A DNA stretch of 38,653 bases from IMG/VR virus record IMGVR_UViG_3300008516_001273, positions 1 through 38,653 of that record. The stretch is one strand, 5' to 3'. Positions 8,623 through 16,719 of this stretch are shown piece by piece. Source of the stretch: a virus. Position 1 is the stretch's first letter. Each line of letters starts with the position of its first letter. The notes below the pieces were generated by a model, which saw nothing but the letters and a program-made list of their open reading frames with translations, was not told the DNA's origin and did not search any database. Position numbers and translations under genes: made by a program.

Positions 8623-9075
8623 ATGACCACCAAGGCAGAAATGATAGTTTTGATCACGGCTGAGGTTAAAGGTCTTTCATCTGAGTTTGAGTCCGATGAT
8701 TATACCAATGCTTGTAATGACGCCGCGAGAGAAACAGGTTGGGCATTTCCGGTCACTACTGATTTTAAAATATTTTGGCAGAAGCAAAGAGCCAAACGTC
8801 ATTTATATTCCTACTTGTTGGCGGAGAAATCTGATGAATTTAAGGTACGACAGATCAACCTTCAACAGTCGTTTGAACACCTGATTAAAATGGTTGCAGA
8901 TATGGATACTGCCTTCTTGGCGATTCAAGAGAGCCGCCCAGAGGAATTTGCAGGTGTGGATGCTTACAAGATGTTTGGCACACAAATTGATGCCGGTTTC
9001 CAATATGATGATCTTGGAAAAGACACAACATATGGAGACAATAATGCTGTGTTATTCAATCCTACTGAGAGTTAG
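8623..9075 (+). CDS. Head-tail adaptor candidate
   Basis: 150 residues, mainly helical. It begins immediately after the previous stop codon. Connector adaptors (SPP1 gp15/HK97 gp6 type) are small helical proteins encoded a few genes after the capsid; they form a ring under the portal. The first helices (TKAEMIVLITAEVKGL, DDYTNACNDAARETGW) and the central long helices (RAKRHLYSYLLAEKS, LQQSFEHLIKMVADM) fit that build. The last 40 residues are acidic and flexible. Position is the main support; no specific family motif is recognised. Confidence 0.5.
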   Translation: MTTKAEMIVLITAEVKGLSSEFESDDYTNACNDAARETGWAFPVTTDFKIFWQKQRAKRHLYSYLLAEKSDEFKVRQINLQQSFEHLIKMVADMDTAFLAIQESRPEEFAGVDAYKMFGTQIDAGFQYDDLGKDTTYGDNNAVLFNPTES

Positions 9076-9078
9076 GAA

Positions 9079-9699
9079 ATGAGCGCTACCGATAGCATAA
9101 AAAATGCTTTAGAAAAAGCCGGGTTTGGCGTTACCTATTTGAGGAGTTCAGGAAACGTATCTGGTGAATACATGGATGCGGAACCAAATGCTCAGATAAC
9201 CAAGCCTTTCATACGAGAGTTTTTTCAAGAAGTTATGCTCTCCTATGATACTGTAGCAAATGTTGGTGAAGTGATTAGAAATGATGTCACCAATGATTGC
9301 TTTCTGTTGATGAATAAAACAGCGTCAATTCTAAAAAATGATGTTATATTTTTTGATGGTGTTCTTTATAAATGCAATGTTTCCGGTGAGTTATTTCGTC
9401 CATCTGGAGAGGCTGGATGGGATTCAAGTTACAGGAAAACAACCTCATGGGAAACAATAGAATCCGATTGTTATGCATTGCAAACAGAGCCTTTGCATGG
9501 TATTGAACTTGGTGTTGATGAGGAACTTGCAAATATCGGGATAGAGAATCACGAATTGTATATTCCATCTTCTATAGGGATTCAACAACTTGATCGATAC
9601 CAACCTATGTCTGGAGAGTATTATAAAGTCAATTCTGTAAAGAAGAGACGTTTTCCAGGTGTAGATGTTGCATTACTTGAGGAAGACACGAGAAGCTAA
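9079..9699 (+). CDS. Head-completion (stopper-like) protein candidate
   Basis: 206 residues, just downstream of the adaptor candidate and just before the sugar block. The N-terminal 60 residues are helical; the remainder is beta-rich with many aromatic residues (DVIFFDGVLYKCNVSGELF, and a final block GEYYKVNSVKKRRFPGVDVALL). Head-completion or stopper proteins of siphoviruses are small beta-barrels whose last strands often read like this, closing the portal after packaging. No catalytic motif is visible. It is the last gene of the head section before unrelated enzymes begin, so it marks the left border of the inserted block. The function is inferred from position and fold impression. Confidence 0.45.
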   Translation: MSATDSIKNALEKAGFGVTYLRSSGNVSGEYMDAEPNAQITKPFIREFFQEVMLSYDTVANVGEVIRNDVTNDCFLLMNKTASILKNDVIFFDGVLYKCNVSGELFRPSGEAGWDSSYRKTTSWETIESDCYALQTEPLHGIELGVDEELANIGIENHELYIPSSIGIQQLDRYQPMSGEYYKVNSVKKRRFPGVDVALLEEDTRS

Positions 9700-9737
9700 T
9701 CTTTTTGTTGGACCAAGAGGGTTTAACATCAGCTTGT

Positions 9738-9756
9738 CGAAGTCAAGAGGACTTTG
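9738..9756 (+). promoter_or_regulatory. Small hairpin abutting the cupin start codon
   Basis: CGAAGTC (9738-9744) can pair with GACTTTG (9750-9756), with one G-U pair. The five-base loop AAGAG contains most of the ribosome binding site, and the ATG at 9757 follows immediately. Such a stem could limit entry of ribosomes to the first gene of the sugar block. It is short and may be chance. Confidence 0.3.
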
Positions 9757-10110
9757 ATGTCAAGATTTTACACACAAAGATCACCTAAGACAGTAATGAA
9801 AGTGTGGGGTTGGGAGCTTTGGATCACCAATTCTAAACTTTATTGTGGTAAGATATTACATTTATTAAAGAATTATTGTTGTAGTTATCATTACCACAAA
9901 GTGAAGGATGAGACTTTTTACATATTAAAAGGTTCTGTCAGGATGAATATCGAAGGCTCCGTGACCAATATGCTTCCAGGAAAATCTATTCATATCAAAC
10001 CTGGAACAAAACACCAGTTTCTTGGGTTAGAGGAATCTGAAATCCTTGAAATATCAACCCAACATTTTGATTCTGATAGTTATCGATTATCTAAAAGTAG
10101 GAAATTATGA
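9757..10110 (+). CDS. Cupin protein, phosphomannose isomerase-like
   Basis: 117 residues. A TTG three bases upstream is also in frame, but the ATG at 9757 is the better start, with AGAGG seven bases before it. The single cupin domain has both motifs: H45-x-H47-x4-E52 in motif 1 and PGTKH with H86 in motif 2, the ligands of a bound metal. The sequence (WGWELWITNS, KDETFYILKGSVRMNIEG, PGKSIHIKPGTKHQF) resembles the C-terminal domain of type II mannose-6-phosphate isomerases and related sugar-phosphate cupins. A role in handling a sugar phosphate fits the following HldE-like genes, possibly replacing a missing isomerase, but the substrate is unknown. It is the first gene of the sugar block and overlaps the next gene by 4 bases. 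Confidence 0.75.
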   Translation: MSRFYTQRSPKTVMKVWGWELWITNSKLYCGKILHLLKNYCCSYHYHKVKDETFYILKGSVRMNIEGSVTNMLPGKSIHIKPGTKHQFLGLEESEILEISTQHFDSDSYRLSKSRKL

Positions 10111-10514
10111 AAACAGTTTTCACTAACGGTTGTTTTGACCTATTACATGCAGGACACATTTCTTTATTATCAAAAGCACGAGAGCTTGGAGATAGGCTCG
10201 TTGTTGGTCTAAATTCCGATGCATCTATTTGTGATTTAAAAGGTGTGGAAAGACCTATTGTTAATGAGAAGGATAGACTGGATCAATTGTATGCACTTGA
10301 ATGTGTGGATGAGGTCTATGTTTTTGATAGTGAAGAAGATCTTCTTGATCTGATTATGGATATCATGCCTGATATACTTGTGAAGGGCAAGGATTGGGAA
10401 GGTAACCCGATTACTGGCGCTAATTTTGTTTACCAAAATGGTGGAAAAGTGGTTTTTATTGATTCTGAGTCGGATATCACAACCTCGAAATTAATAGAGG
10501 AATTGAAGAAATGA
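10107..10514 (+). CDS. HldE adenylyltransferase half (RfaE domain II)
   Basis: 135 residues. It belongs to the HxGH nucleotidyltransferase family. The N-terminus FTNGCFDLLHAGHISLL carries the HAGH signature at 14-17; VVGLNSDASI and LKGVERPIVNEKDR follow as in the RfaE/HldE C-terminal domain; PDILVKGKDW and the closing TTSK at 125-128 complete the pattern. In bacteria this domain transfers AMP from ATP to heptose-1-phosphate, giving ADP-heptose for LPS. Here it is a free-standing protein placed before its usual N-terminal partner. It overlaps both neighbours by 4 bases. A related cytidylyltransferase activity cannot be fully excluded, but the adjacent kinase makes the heptose reading strong. 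Confidence 0.85.
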   Translation: MKTVFTNGCFDLLHAGHISLLSKARELGDRLVVGLNSDASICDLKGVERPIVNEKDRLDQLYALECVDEVYVFDSEEDLLDLIMDIMPDILVKGKDWEGNPITGANFVYQNGGKVVFIDSESDITTSKLIEELKK

Positions 10515-11392
10515 AGATTTTAGTGGTGGGTGATTTGATGCTGGATCATTATGTTGCAGGAGTAGTTGAGAGACAATCTCCTGAAGCTTCTATTCCGATT
10601 TTAAAACAAACCAATGAATGGTGGTCTTTGGGTGGAGCAGGAAATGTTGCTGCTAATTTAGCAAGTTTAGGAGCCGAAACGTGGTTTGTCACTTCCATGG
10701 GTAAGGATAGTCAGTATGCCCGAATAATTACCGACCTTTTGCAAGAAAAAAATATTCATTGGAGTTTTGTGATTTCAGAGCAAACCACAACCAAGACCAG
10801 GTTTGTGATTAAAGGAACGTATGAGCCTATGTTACGGGTTGATACGGAGAGTATAAAGCCAATCAATATGTTTCGCAAGGCGTCTCCGTTTTGGCCTGAT
10901 ATTACAGAGGATCTTGACGTTGTTATTGTCTCTGATTATGCAAAAGGTGTTGTGACGAAGCGTTTGATGGAAGAGGTTAGAACGCTTGATGTTCCAATTA
11001 TTGTTGATCCTAAACCTGTGAATGCACACCTCTATAAGGATGTGTATATGATTTGTCCTAATGCAATGGAATGTGATAGAATGATTGAGCTTTTTCCTGC
11101 ATTTTTGGAGGACTTAAATTATGGTTATATAATCAAAACCTGTGGAAGGAGAGGTCTTGAAGTTTTTGACACGTTGAGAAAGCACCACACTATAATTCCT
11201 TCCGAAGAAATAAATGTTGTTGATGTTTGTGGAGCAGGCGATACAGTGACGGCGGTGATGGCAGTTTGTAAAGCGATGAATATGGATATACTCAAATCAG
11301 CAGAGATAGCTTGTCGCTGTGCTGAGTACGTTGTAACACAACCAGGAACCATAACAATTCCAAGGGAAAAGTTTGAGGAATATTTAACATGA
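10511..11392 (+). CDS. HldE kinase half (heptose-7-phosphate kinase, PfkB family)
   Basis: 293 residues, a little shorter than the HldE kinase domain of about 315-330. It shows GDLMLDHY at 7-14, RQSPEASIPI at 21-30, GGAGNVAANLASLGA from 41, then TKTRFV, LRVDTES, VIVSDYAKGVV, IIVDPKP and the PfkB end signature GAGDT at 241-245, with D244 as the likely catalytic base. The HldE kinase phosphorylates D-glycero-beta-D-manno-heptose-7-phosphate at C1, and the adenylyltransferase half then activates it. GmhA, the GmhB phosphatase and the HldD epimerase are not in the window, so the phage would draw on host sedoheptulose-derived precursor and enzymes. It overlaps the preceding and following genes by 4 bases each. 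Confidence 0.87.
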   Translation: MKILVVGDLMLDHYVAGVVERQSPEASIPILKQTNEWWSLGGAGNVAANLASLGAETWFVTSMGKDSQYARIITDLLQEKNIHWSFVISEQTTTKTRFVIKGTYEPMLRVDTESIKPINMFRKASPFWPDITEDLDVVIVSDYAKGVVTKRLMEEVRTLDVPIIVDPKPVNAHLYKDVYMICPNAMECDRMIELFPAFLEDLNYGYIIKTCGRRGLEVFDTLRKHHTIIPSEEINVVDVCGAGDTVTAVMAVCKAMNMDILKSAEIACRCAEYVVTQPGTITIPREKFEEYLT

Positions 11393-13452
11393 AAAATATT
11401 TTGTTTGTAGGAGATCATCCATTTGCAAAAACAGGTAATGCGAAAATGTTACGGGCCTTGATATCCCAATTGGACCCCACGAGGTTTTGTCCATCCGTTA
11501 TTGCCCTGAAACAAGGTTTTATTGATTATGGACCATCTTTATTTAAAACATTGCCTTTTTTTCTTCTCGAACACCCATCAGTAGGGGAGATAAATTGGGG
11601 AAGTGAAATAATACTTGATTTATTGCAAAGATCGGAAGAGATTGATTATTTTGTTATAGTCGGTCTTGATATTTGGAGATATTGCCAAATATTTGATAAG
11701 ATAAAGGAAATTCAGAGAAAAAGGAAGTTTAAGTTCATTTTTATCTTTCCTTATGATTCACAGAATGTAAGGAAAGACTGGATAGAATGGATAAAGAATA
11801 TTGAATATCCTTGTGTATATTCAGAATATGGTTTTAATTTGATAAAAGATCATGTTCCAGGTTTGAGATATTTTAGACCTCCTTTTCAATTACCTGATAA
11901 TTGGAGACCTTATGACGCAGAAGAAAAGGCCAAATTCCGTAAAATTTTATTTCCAACCGTCTCAGAGGATGATATCATCTTTGGCCACATTGGACCAAAC
12001 CAATTCAGAAAAGATCCTTTACGTCTACTTAAAGCCTTTTCCATCTTGAAGAGAAATGCAAAAAATGTGAAATTGTATTTACATATGGATCTACAAGATG
12101 GACCTTTCAATATTATACAAAGTGCTGAAGATTATGGAATAAAGCAGGGAGATTTATTGACAAAACCTTCCAATGTGGTTTTCAAGGCCAACGAAATGAC
12201 ATCTTTTTATAATGCTATGGATGTTTTTATGAATTGCACGTTGCAAGAGGGTTTATCATGGACTGTACTTGAAGCCATGTTATGTGGAACGCCTGTCATT
12301 GCCTCTGATTCAACGGCACATGTTGAACTCCTTAAAAATATTAGTATTTTGGTTCCATGTGAAGAACTCACACATATCCCAACTTTTGGTGAGAGAGGAC
12401 AGATGTGGGGTGAAGCAAAATGTTGCAGGCCAGAAGATATTGCTGCCGCCATGTTTGAGATGGTAGAAAATAAAAAATTAAGAAGTGATTCTGCCAACCT
12501 TGGTAGAAGGAAGGCGCTTGGTTGGCTTGAAGGTGTTTTGAATATAAATGATTTATTGGAAGAGATTGATGCTACTTCAGTGGAAATTAAAACAGCAGTT
12601 AAGGAAGCTGTTTTGTTTATTCAGCATTCGGCGGCAGGTGACGTTTTGATGACCACTCGTTGTTTTAAGGGTCTTAGAGATCGTCATCCTGGCAAGCCTT
12701 TTCATTATATGACTCAGGAAAAATATTGTGATATTCTTGTAAATAATCCTTATGTTGATGAGGTAATCCCTTGGGACGAAAGACAATCTAAGAATTATGA
12801 ATTTGTATATAATCCTCATGGTGAGAGAATACTACCGGGTCATTGGGGTCGTAATTCAAATAGTGTCCTCGCTGATTTTTATTGGAAATTGTTACTGTTG
12901 GATAAACCTGATGATTTTTTCATTGATTTAAAGGAACCTCCTGAGGATATAGCAAAACAGGTGAAAGAATGTCAGTTACCTATTTGTATTTTACACACGC
13001 AAGGTGGGGACAGTCATTTTAGGACATACGAATATATGGGAGATGTTTGTAAAGGTTTGGAAGATAAATTTATCACAATACAAATTGGAGGCATCAATGA
13101 TTATCCTGCTGGTGCGGATTATGATTTTAGAGGTCTTTCTTTTCGGGAGAATGCATGGATTATGAGTCGTGCGAGATTGGCTGTTACAGTAGATAGTTTT
13201 GTTTCTCATTTAGCAGGAGCCCTTGGGGTTTCACAGGTTGCTTTGTATGGAAGTGGAAATGCTGCTGTAACACGACCAGTGCAAACAAAAGGAGAATTGA
13301 TTTGTCTGTCACCATCTTATATTTCAATCTGCCCAGGGTTGGGGCCATGCAGTGCGGCGGTAAGGAACTGTCCAATGCCTTGCACTGGAAGTCATGATCC
13401 ACAAGATATTTTAAAAGCAATTGATGAAATTTTAAAAAAGGAAGAGAATTAA
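11389..13452 (+). CDS. Two-domain glycosyltransferase: GT4 fused to GT9 (heptosyltransferase-like)
   Basis: 687 residues. Residues 1 to about 395 form a GT4-type (GT-B) domain: ILFVGDHPFAKTG at the start, IIFGHIGPNQFRKDPLRLLKAF, and the EX7E motif in EGLSWTVLEAMLCGTPVIA (E287, E295). From about 406 a second GT-B domain begins (VLFIQHSAAGDVLMTTRCFKGL) and ends with FRGLSFRENAWIMSRARL and TVDSFVSHLAGALGVSQVALYG (about 600-621), hallmarks of family GT9, whose members move heptose from ADP-heptose. Thus the same operon encodes the donor-forming HldE halves and a likely user of that donor. The C-terminus has a cysteine cluster (ICPGLGPC, NCPMPC), possibly metal-binding. The fusion implies two consecutive sugar transfers by one protein; the acceptor is unknown. 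Confidence 0.82.
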   Translation: MKNILFVGDHPFAKTGNAKMLRALISQLDPTRFCPSVIALKQGFIDYGPSLFKTLPFFLLEHPSVGEINWGSEIILDLLQRSEEIDYFVIVGLDIWRYCQIFDKIKEIQRKRKFKFIFIFPYDSQNVRKDWIEWIKNIEYPCVYSEYGFNLIKDHVPGLRYFRPPFQLPDNWRPYDAEEKAKFRKILFPTVSEDDIIFGHIGPNQFRKDPLRLLKAFSILKRNAKNVKLYLHMDLQDGPFNIIQSAEDYGIKQGDLLTKPSNVVFKANEMTSFYNAMDVFMNCTLQEGLSWTVLEAMLCGTPVIASDSTAHVELLKNISILVPCEELTHIPTFGERGQMWGEAKCCRPEDIAAAMFEMVENKKLRSDSANLGRRKALGWLEGVLNINDLLEEIDATSVEIKTAVKEAVLFIQHSAAGDVLMTTRCFKGLRDRHPGKPFHYMTQEKYCDILVNNPYVDEVIPWDERQSKNYEFVYNPHGERILPGHWGRNSNSVLADFYWKLLLLDKPDDFFIDLKEPPEDIAKQVKECQLPICILHTQGGDSHFRTYEYMGDVCKGLEDKFITIQIGGINDYPAGADYDFRGLSFRENAWIMSRARLAVTVDSFVSHLAGALGVSQVALYGSGNAAVTRPVQTKGELICLSPSYISICPGLGPCSAAVRNCPMPCTGSHDPQDILKAIDEILKKEEN

Positions 13453-13477
13453 TAAAAATACATGAGAGGTAAAGAAA

Positions 13478-14209
13478 ATGGGGAAAAAGGTAGTTGTGGC
13501 ATCCAATATGCTCAATGAAATCAGCCAACTTATTACGGTTATGGATAATCCAATTGGATCTTGGTTCGATAATATGATCCAGATTGCCGATGGTGGGATG
13601 TTGATTGTTGATGGAGGCAGTACAGATGGGACTCAAGAATTCTTTGAAAAGAAAATTAAAGAAGGATACCCTGTGGTGGTTGTGGTGGATAATGTTATAC
13701 AAATTTCAGGCTATGGTGCAGCGCGCACCCACTTGAGAGACCAAGCAAGGAAACATTTTAGCAATGTGGAGTGGGTTGTTTTTTTCGATGCCGATGAACG
13801 TCTTAATCCGGAAGAATTTCACCATTTCCGGTGGATGAAAGATTATCTCATTCCTACTTTTGATGTAGTTGCATTCCCAAGAATAGATTGGATGGATGAT
13901 CAAAAAACAAGAGCCGCAAAAGATTGGAAAATTAATCCAGATTTTCAAGCGAGGATGACTCGATTAAATAGTCCGCTGCGATATGTCCGCCGAGTACATG
14001 AACAGGTCATGGACTATGAAATGATGTATGCGAATAGTAATACTCCGAAAATAAACCATTTTCACAGAAGTACAGATCAAGATAAACGTGATCGAATTGG
14101 ACGTTTATGTGCTAAATTACATCGTGAAGACGATGTTTATGGAAAAACATATCCGAAACATCATAAGGAAGATTTTTATTATGAACAATTTAAGAGGTGG
14201 GGATTATAA
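13478..14209 (+). CDS. GT2-family glycosyltransferase
   Basis: 243 residues. The GT-A nucleotide-sugar binding start VVVASNMLNE, the motif DGGSTDGT at 45-52 and the metal-binding DADER at 104-108 are clear. Downstream ARMTRLN and RYVRRVHEQVMD are typical of the WaaE/KdtX-like branch of GT2, which adds hexoses to LPS inner core or similar acceptors. No membrane segment is seen, so it is probably cytoplasmic. It follows the GT4-GT9 gene after 25 bases with its own GAGAGG ribosome binding site. The sugar and acceptor cannot be read from the sequence. Confidence 0.8.
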   Translation: MGKKVVVASNMLNEISQLITVMDNPIGSWFDNMIQIADGGMLIVDGGSTDGTQEFFEKKIKEGYPVVVVVDNVIQISGYGAARTHLRDQARKHFSNVEWVVFFDADERLNPEEFHHFRWMKDYLIPTFDVVAFPRIDWMDDQKTRAAKDWKINPDFQARMTRLNSPLRYVRRVHEQVMDYEMMYANSNTPKINHFHRSTDQDKRDRIGRLCAKLHREDDVYGKTYPKHHKEDFYYEQFKRWGL

Positions 14210-14210
14210 A

Positions 14211-15158
14211 ATGAACGTTATGAATTATTTGGAGAAATATACATCGACAGGGAACAAGCTTTTACAACATCCTTTAATAATTGAAAGGATAAAGTATCGG
14301 CAAATGGCTAGTCCTATTTCGGTTTCTGTAGCCCCCACAAGTAGGTGTAATCTTGCTTGTTCCTTTTGTTCAAATGCCAACCGAGAGAAGCATGAAGATC
14401 TCGACATTCTTGATTTGTGTCGCTTCCTTCAAGAAATGAAAAACAGAGGGCTTCAAACGGTTGAATGGACGGGAGGAGGAGACCCCACTTGTTACGAAGC
14501 TATTAATCTTGCCATTGAATCTGCTAAAAAACTGGGACTTGAACAGGGATTTATAACGAATGGAGTTGCATTGGATAATTTAACACAAAAATCCCTTGAT
14601 TCTTTAAAATGGTTACGAATCTCCATGAATAGCCTTGATTATGTTGATGAAATAAAGATTCCCAAAGTCGAAGGTACATTAGGTTTCAGTTATGTGTGGA
14701 ATGAAGAAACTAATGAGAGGAGTTTATTTAAATTAGTAGAATACACTGACAAATATAAACCGGCATATGTAAGGATCGTCCCCAATTGTCAGGCAACTCC
14801 AGAAGAACAGGAAAAGAACAATAGAGAATATGCTGAGAAAGTAAAGGAATGGCATTCTCCATATTTTTATCAAGCAAAAGTATTTGAGAAACCTGAAAGA
14901 TGTTGGTGGTGCTACCTGAAACCGTTTTTATTGCACAATGAATTCGTATATCCCTGTAGTTCGGTTGTCTTAAATGATACTGCGAAGAGAAGCTTTCATG
15001 AGAAATACAGATGGATGCACATGAAAGATTTTGCCGCCTGCTATGGGAGGAGAATGGTTCCATTTGATACTACCCATTGTACACATTGTGTTTTTACCAA
15101 ACAAAATAGAAAGATTGATTCACTTATATATCCTGATGGGATGGAGAATTTTATATAA
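14211..15158 (+). CDS. Radical-SAM enzyme with SPASM-like cysteine tail (copy 1)
   Basis: 315 residues from the ATG at 14211, one base after the previous stop. A longer in-frame extension to 14088 would overlap the GT2 gene by over 120 bases and is unlikely. The [4Fe-4S] motif C46-x3-C50-x2-C53 and the SAM-binding GGGDP at 88-92 are present. The C-terminal third has ERCWWCYLKPF, YPCSS, AACYGR and THCTHC, a cysteine set like the SPASM/twitch auxiliary cluster region. Such enzymes perform radical chemistry on peptides, sugars or alcohols; the substrate is unknown. It is clearly paralogous to the gene at 16720: both share TGGGDP, GFITN-V-A, W-R-S-N-LDY and WNE-T. Its place among sugar enzymes suggests a sugar substrate. 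Confidence 0.82.
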   Translation: MNVMNYLEKYTSTGNKLLQHPLIIERIKYRQMASPISVSVAPTSRCNLACSFCSNANREKHEDLDILDLCRFLQEMKNRGLQTVEWTGGGDPTCYEAINLAIESAKKLGLEQGFITNGVALDNLTQKSLDSLKWLRISMNSLDYVDEIKIPKVEGTLGFSYVWNEETNERSLFKLVEYTDKYKPAYVRIVPNCQATPEEQEKNNREYAEKVKEWHSPYFYQAKVFEKPERCWWCYLKPFLLHNEFVYPCSSVVLNDTAKRSFHEKYRWMHMKDFAACYGRRMVPFDTTHCTHCVFTKQNRKIDSLIYPDGMENFI

Positions 15159-15172
15159 AGTGGCGTTGAATA

Positions 15173-15961
15173 ATGAGAATCATTAATGTTTACGATAAGG
15201 ACGAGCCGAGAGCAGGGGATATTTACTCTGGACCTCACCAGTATTTTAACTGGCCTTGTCCTATTGAGCCGGTAAGTTGCCGAGACCTAAATAAGATTCC
15301 ATTTGAGGATGATTTATTGATTATTCTTGGTGGCGGAGGAATGTTACATATTCCAACTCCTGAATATGACAAGGGAAGATTCCTTTTGGTGGAGCATTTC
15401 CAAAACTATGCTAACAAGGTGATTCTGTGGGGGATTGGTCATAATGTTCATGGCACAACGGAGATTGAGTATCCAAGTTATTTCAGAAACATTTTTGGTG
15501 CCTTTTTGGCTATAGGTGTTAGGGATGTTGGCTGTGATCTGCCGTGGGTGCCGTGTGCCAGTTGTATGCATATAGCACTTCGAAAAAAGTATAAGACAGT
15601 GGATGAAGTTAGGGTTTTACGGAGAGACGATCCTTATAATTGGTGGCCATTTCCTTTTGATCAATATCCGATAATGAGAGATGCCTGTGGACACACGCTT
15701 GATGAAATTGCAGCATTTCTTGGTGGGGCTGAAACAGTCATTACAAATACGTATCATGGAGCATATTGGTCAATGTTGCTTGGAAAGACTGTGAGAATAT
15801 ACAAACCATTCTCCAGTAAGTTTTATGGTTTGACAAAGGACTTTTCCTTTGATGACGATGATATTATTATAAAACCAGAAAAGGGATATTTGGACAGATG
15901 TGTGGAAGCGAATATTGAATTTTATCACAATCTAATCAGAATAATAGAAGGCATGAAATGA
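15173..15961 (+). CDS. Polysaccharide pyruvyltransferase family protein
   Basis: 262 residues. It has the GT-B-like fold signature of the family: an N-terminal strand ending in the glycine run ILGGGGMLH (GGGG at 53-56), KVILWGIGHN at about 84-93, and near the C-terminus GGAETVITNTYHGAYWSMLLGK, the family's most conserved block, with the catalytic-type His in TYHGAYW. Family members add pyruvate ketals from phosphoenolpyruvate to sugars of capsules, colanic acid and cell-wall polymers; some relatives act as sugar transferases. A ketal would bring negative charge to the glycan. The stop overlaps the next start by 4 bases. Confidence 0.78.
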   Translation: MRIINVYDKDEPRAGDIYSGPHQYFNWPCPIEPVSCRDLNKIPFEDDLLIILGGGGMLHIPTPEYDKGRFLLVEHFQNYANKVILWGIGHNVHGTTEIEYPSYFRNIFGAFLAIGVRDVGCDLPWVPCASCMHIALRKKYKTVDEVRVLRRDDPYNWWPFPFDQYPIMRDACGHTLDEIAAFLGGAETVITNTYHGAYWSMLLGKTVRIYKPFSSKFYGLTKDFSFDDDDIIIKPEKGYLDRCVEANIEFYHNLIRIIEGMK

Positions 15962-16719
15962 AGATGGACTATTGTACGGTTGTGGTAAAGGAGCGAGAAA
16001 AAGAGTTTTTGTCAATGCAGGTGAATAGTTTGCTTCATTATTGTGGAAATGATTATTTTAACATTAGGGTGTGCGTTCCAGAGGGCGCTAAAAACATCAT
16101 TAAGCATTGTAAATCACTTCCAGTAGAAATTGTTGAACTTCCAACATTTGAGCAAAATTATAATATAAACGTTTTGGGACGGATAGATTTTGGGGCTTTT
16201 GATTTGTCTAACAGACTAAACCATCTAATGAAGACAAGCAATGCTGATTGGGTTGTTTTGACACACGCTGATATTGCATATAAATCGTCGTTGAGGCACT
16301 CGGCAGAGTTTGTAAGAAAACATACAAAAACCATGGGTATGATGGGGGTTTTCCAACACGGTGTAACTTTTGTTAATTGTGAGGTGTACAACAATTGTCA
16401 TTTTGGGTTTTGGCCATTACCTGTTGCTTATGTGGAAGATTGTGGTGATTATGTGAGGATACACGCTGAAAAAGATGGTTTGCTTGTTGTAGAATCAAAA
16501 CCGGCCATTGCCCTGGATGTTAGTGATTTGTTAAAAATTGAGATAGCTTCTTTTGGATATAAATTTGATAGAACCGTTGTTGCACATTATGGACATGCTG
16601 GCTTTCAATCGGAACATATAGTTAGAAAGGCTGGAGAGAATGAGGATCAAAGAAGGTCTGCTGAAAAATTAATTGTTCAACGAAGGAATGAATTCTTTGA
16701 TGTATTTGGAGGTTTTTAA
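15958..16719 (+). CDS. Probable GT-A type glycosyltransferase
   Basis: 253 residues. The start YCTVVVKEREKEFLSMQVNSLLHY resembles the first strand and helix of GT2-like transferases. WVVLTHADIAYKSSL at about 97-111 is a D-x-D-like site (HAD) in the right place for nucleotide-sugar and metal binding. FGFWPLPVAYVEDCGDYV and VAHYGHAGFQSEHI follow. It has no clear DGS-type motif, so family membership is only probable. The gene at 19670 has the same layout (first strand, HSD site, later aromatic-rich half) and may be a distant paralogue. It overlaps the pyruvyltransferase gene by 4 bases, and its 3' end contains the GGAGG used by the next gene. Confidence 0.55.
   Translation: MKMDYCTVVVKEREKEFLSMQVNSLLHYCGNDYFNIRVCVPEGAKNIIKHCKSLPVEIVELPTFEQNYNINVLGRIDFGAFDLSNRLNHLMKTSNADWVVLTHADIAYKSSLRHSAEFVRKHTKTMGMMGVFQHGVTFVNCEVYNNCHFGFWPLPVAYVEDCGDYVRIHAEKDGLLVVESKPAIALDVSDLLKIEIASFGYKFDRTVVAHYGHAGFQSEHIVRKAGENEDQRRSAEKLIVQRRNEFFDVFGGF

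Noticed and set aside
8151-8657. 168-codon open frame on the - strand
   Set aside because: It lies opposite the well-signalled gene at 8185, and its Ser/Thr/Phe-rich sequence looks like antisense of coding DNA.
13184-13702. 172-codon open frame on the - strand
   Set aside because: It lies opposite the GT4-GT9 and GT2 genes, and its translation has no recognisable domain; it is a shadow of real + strand genes.
14088-14210. N-terminal extension of the first radical-SAM gene
   Set aside because: It would overlap the GT2 gene by more than 120 bases, and the ATG at 14211 sits just after the GT2 stop with a GAGG-type site upstream.
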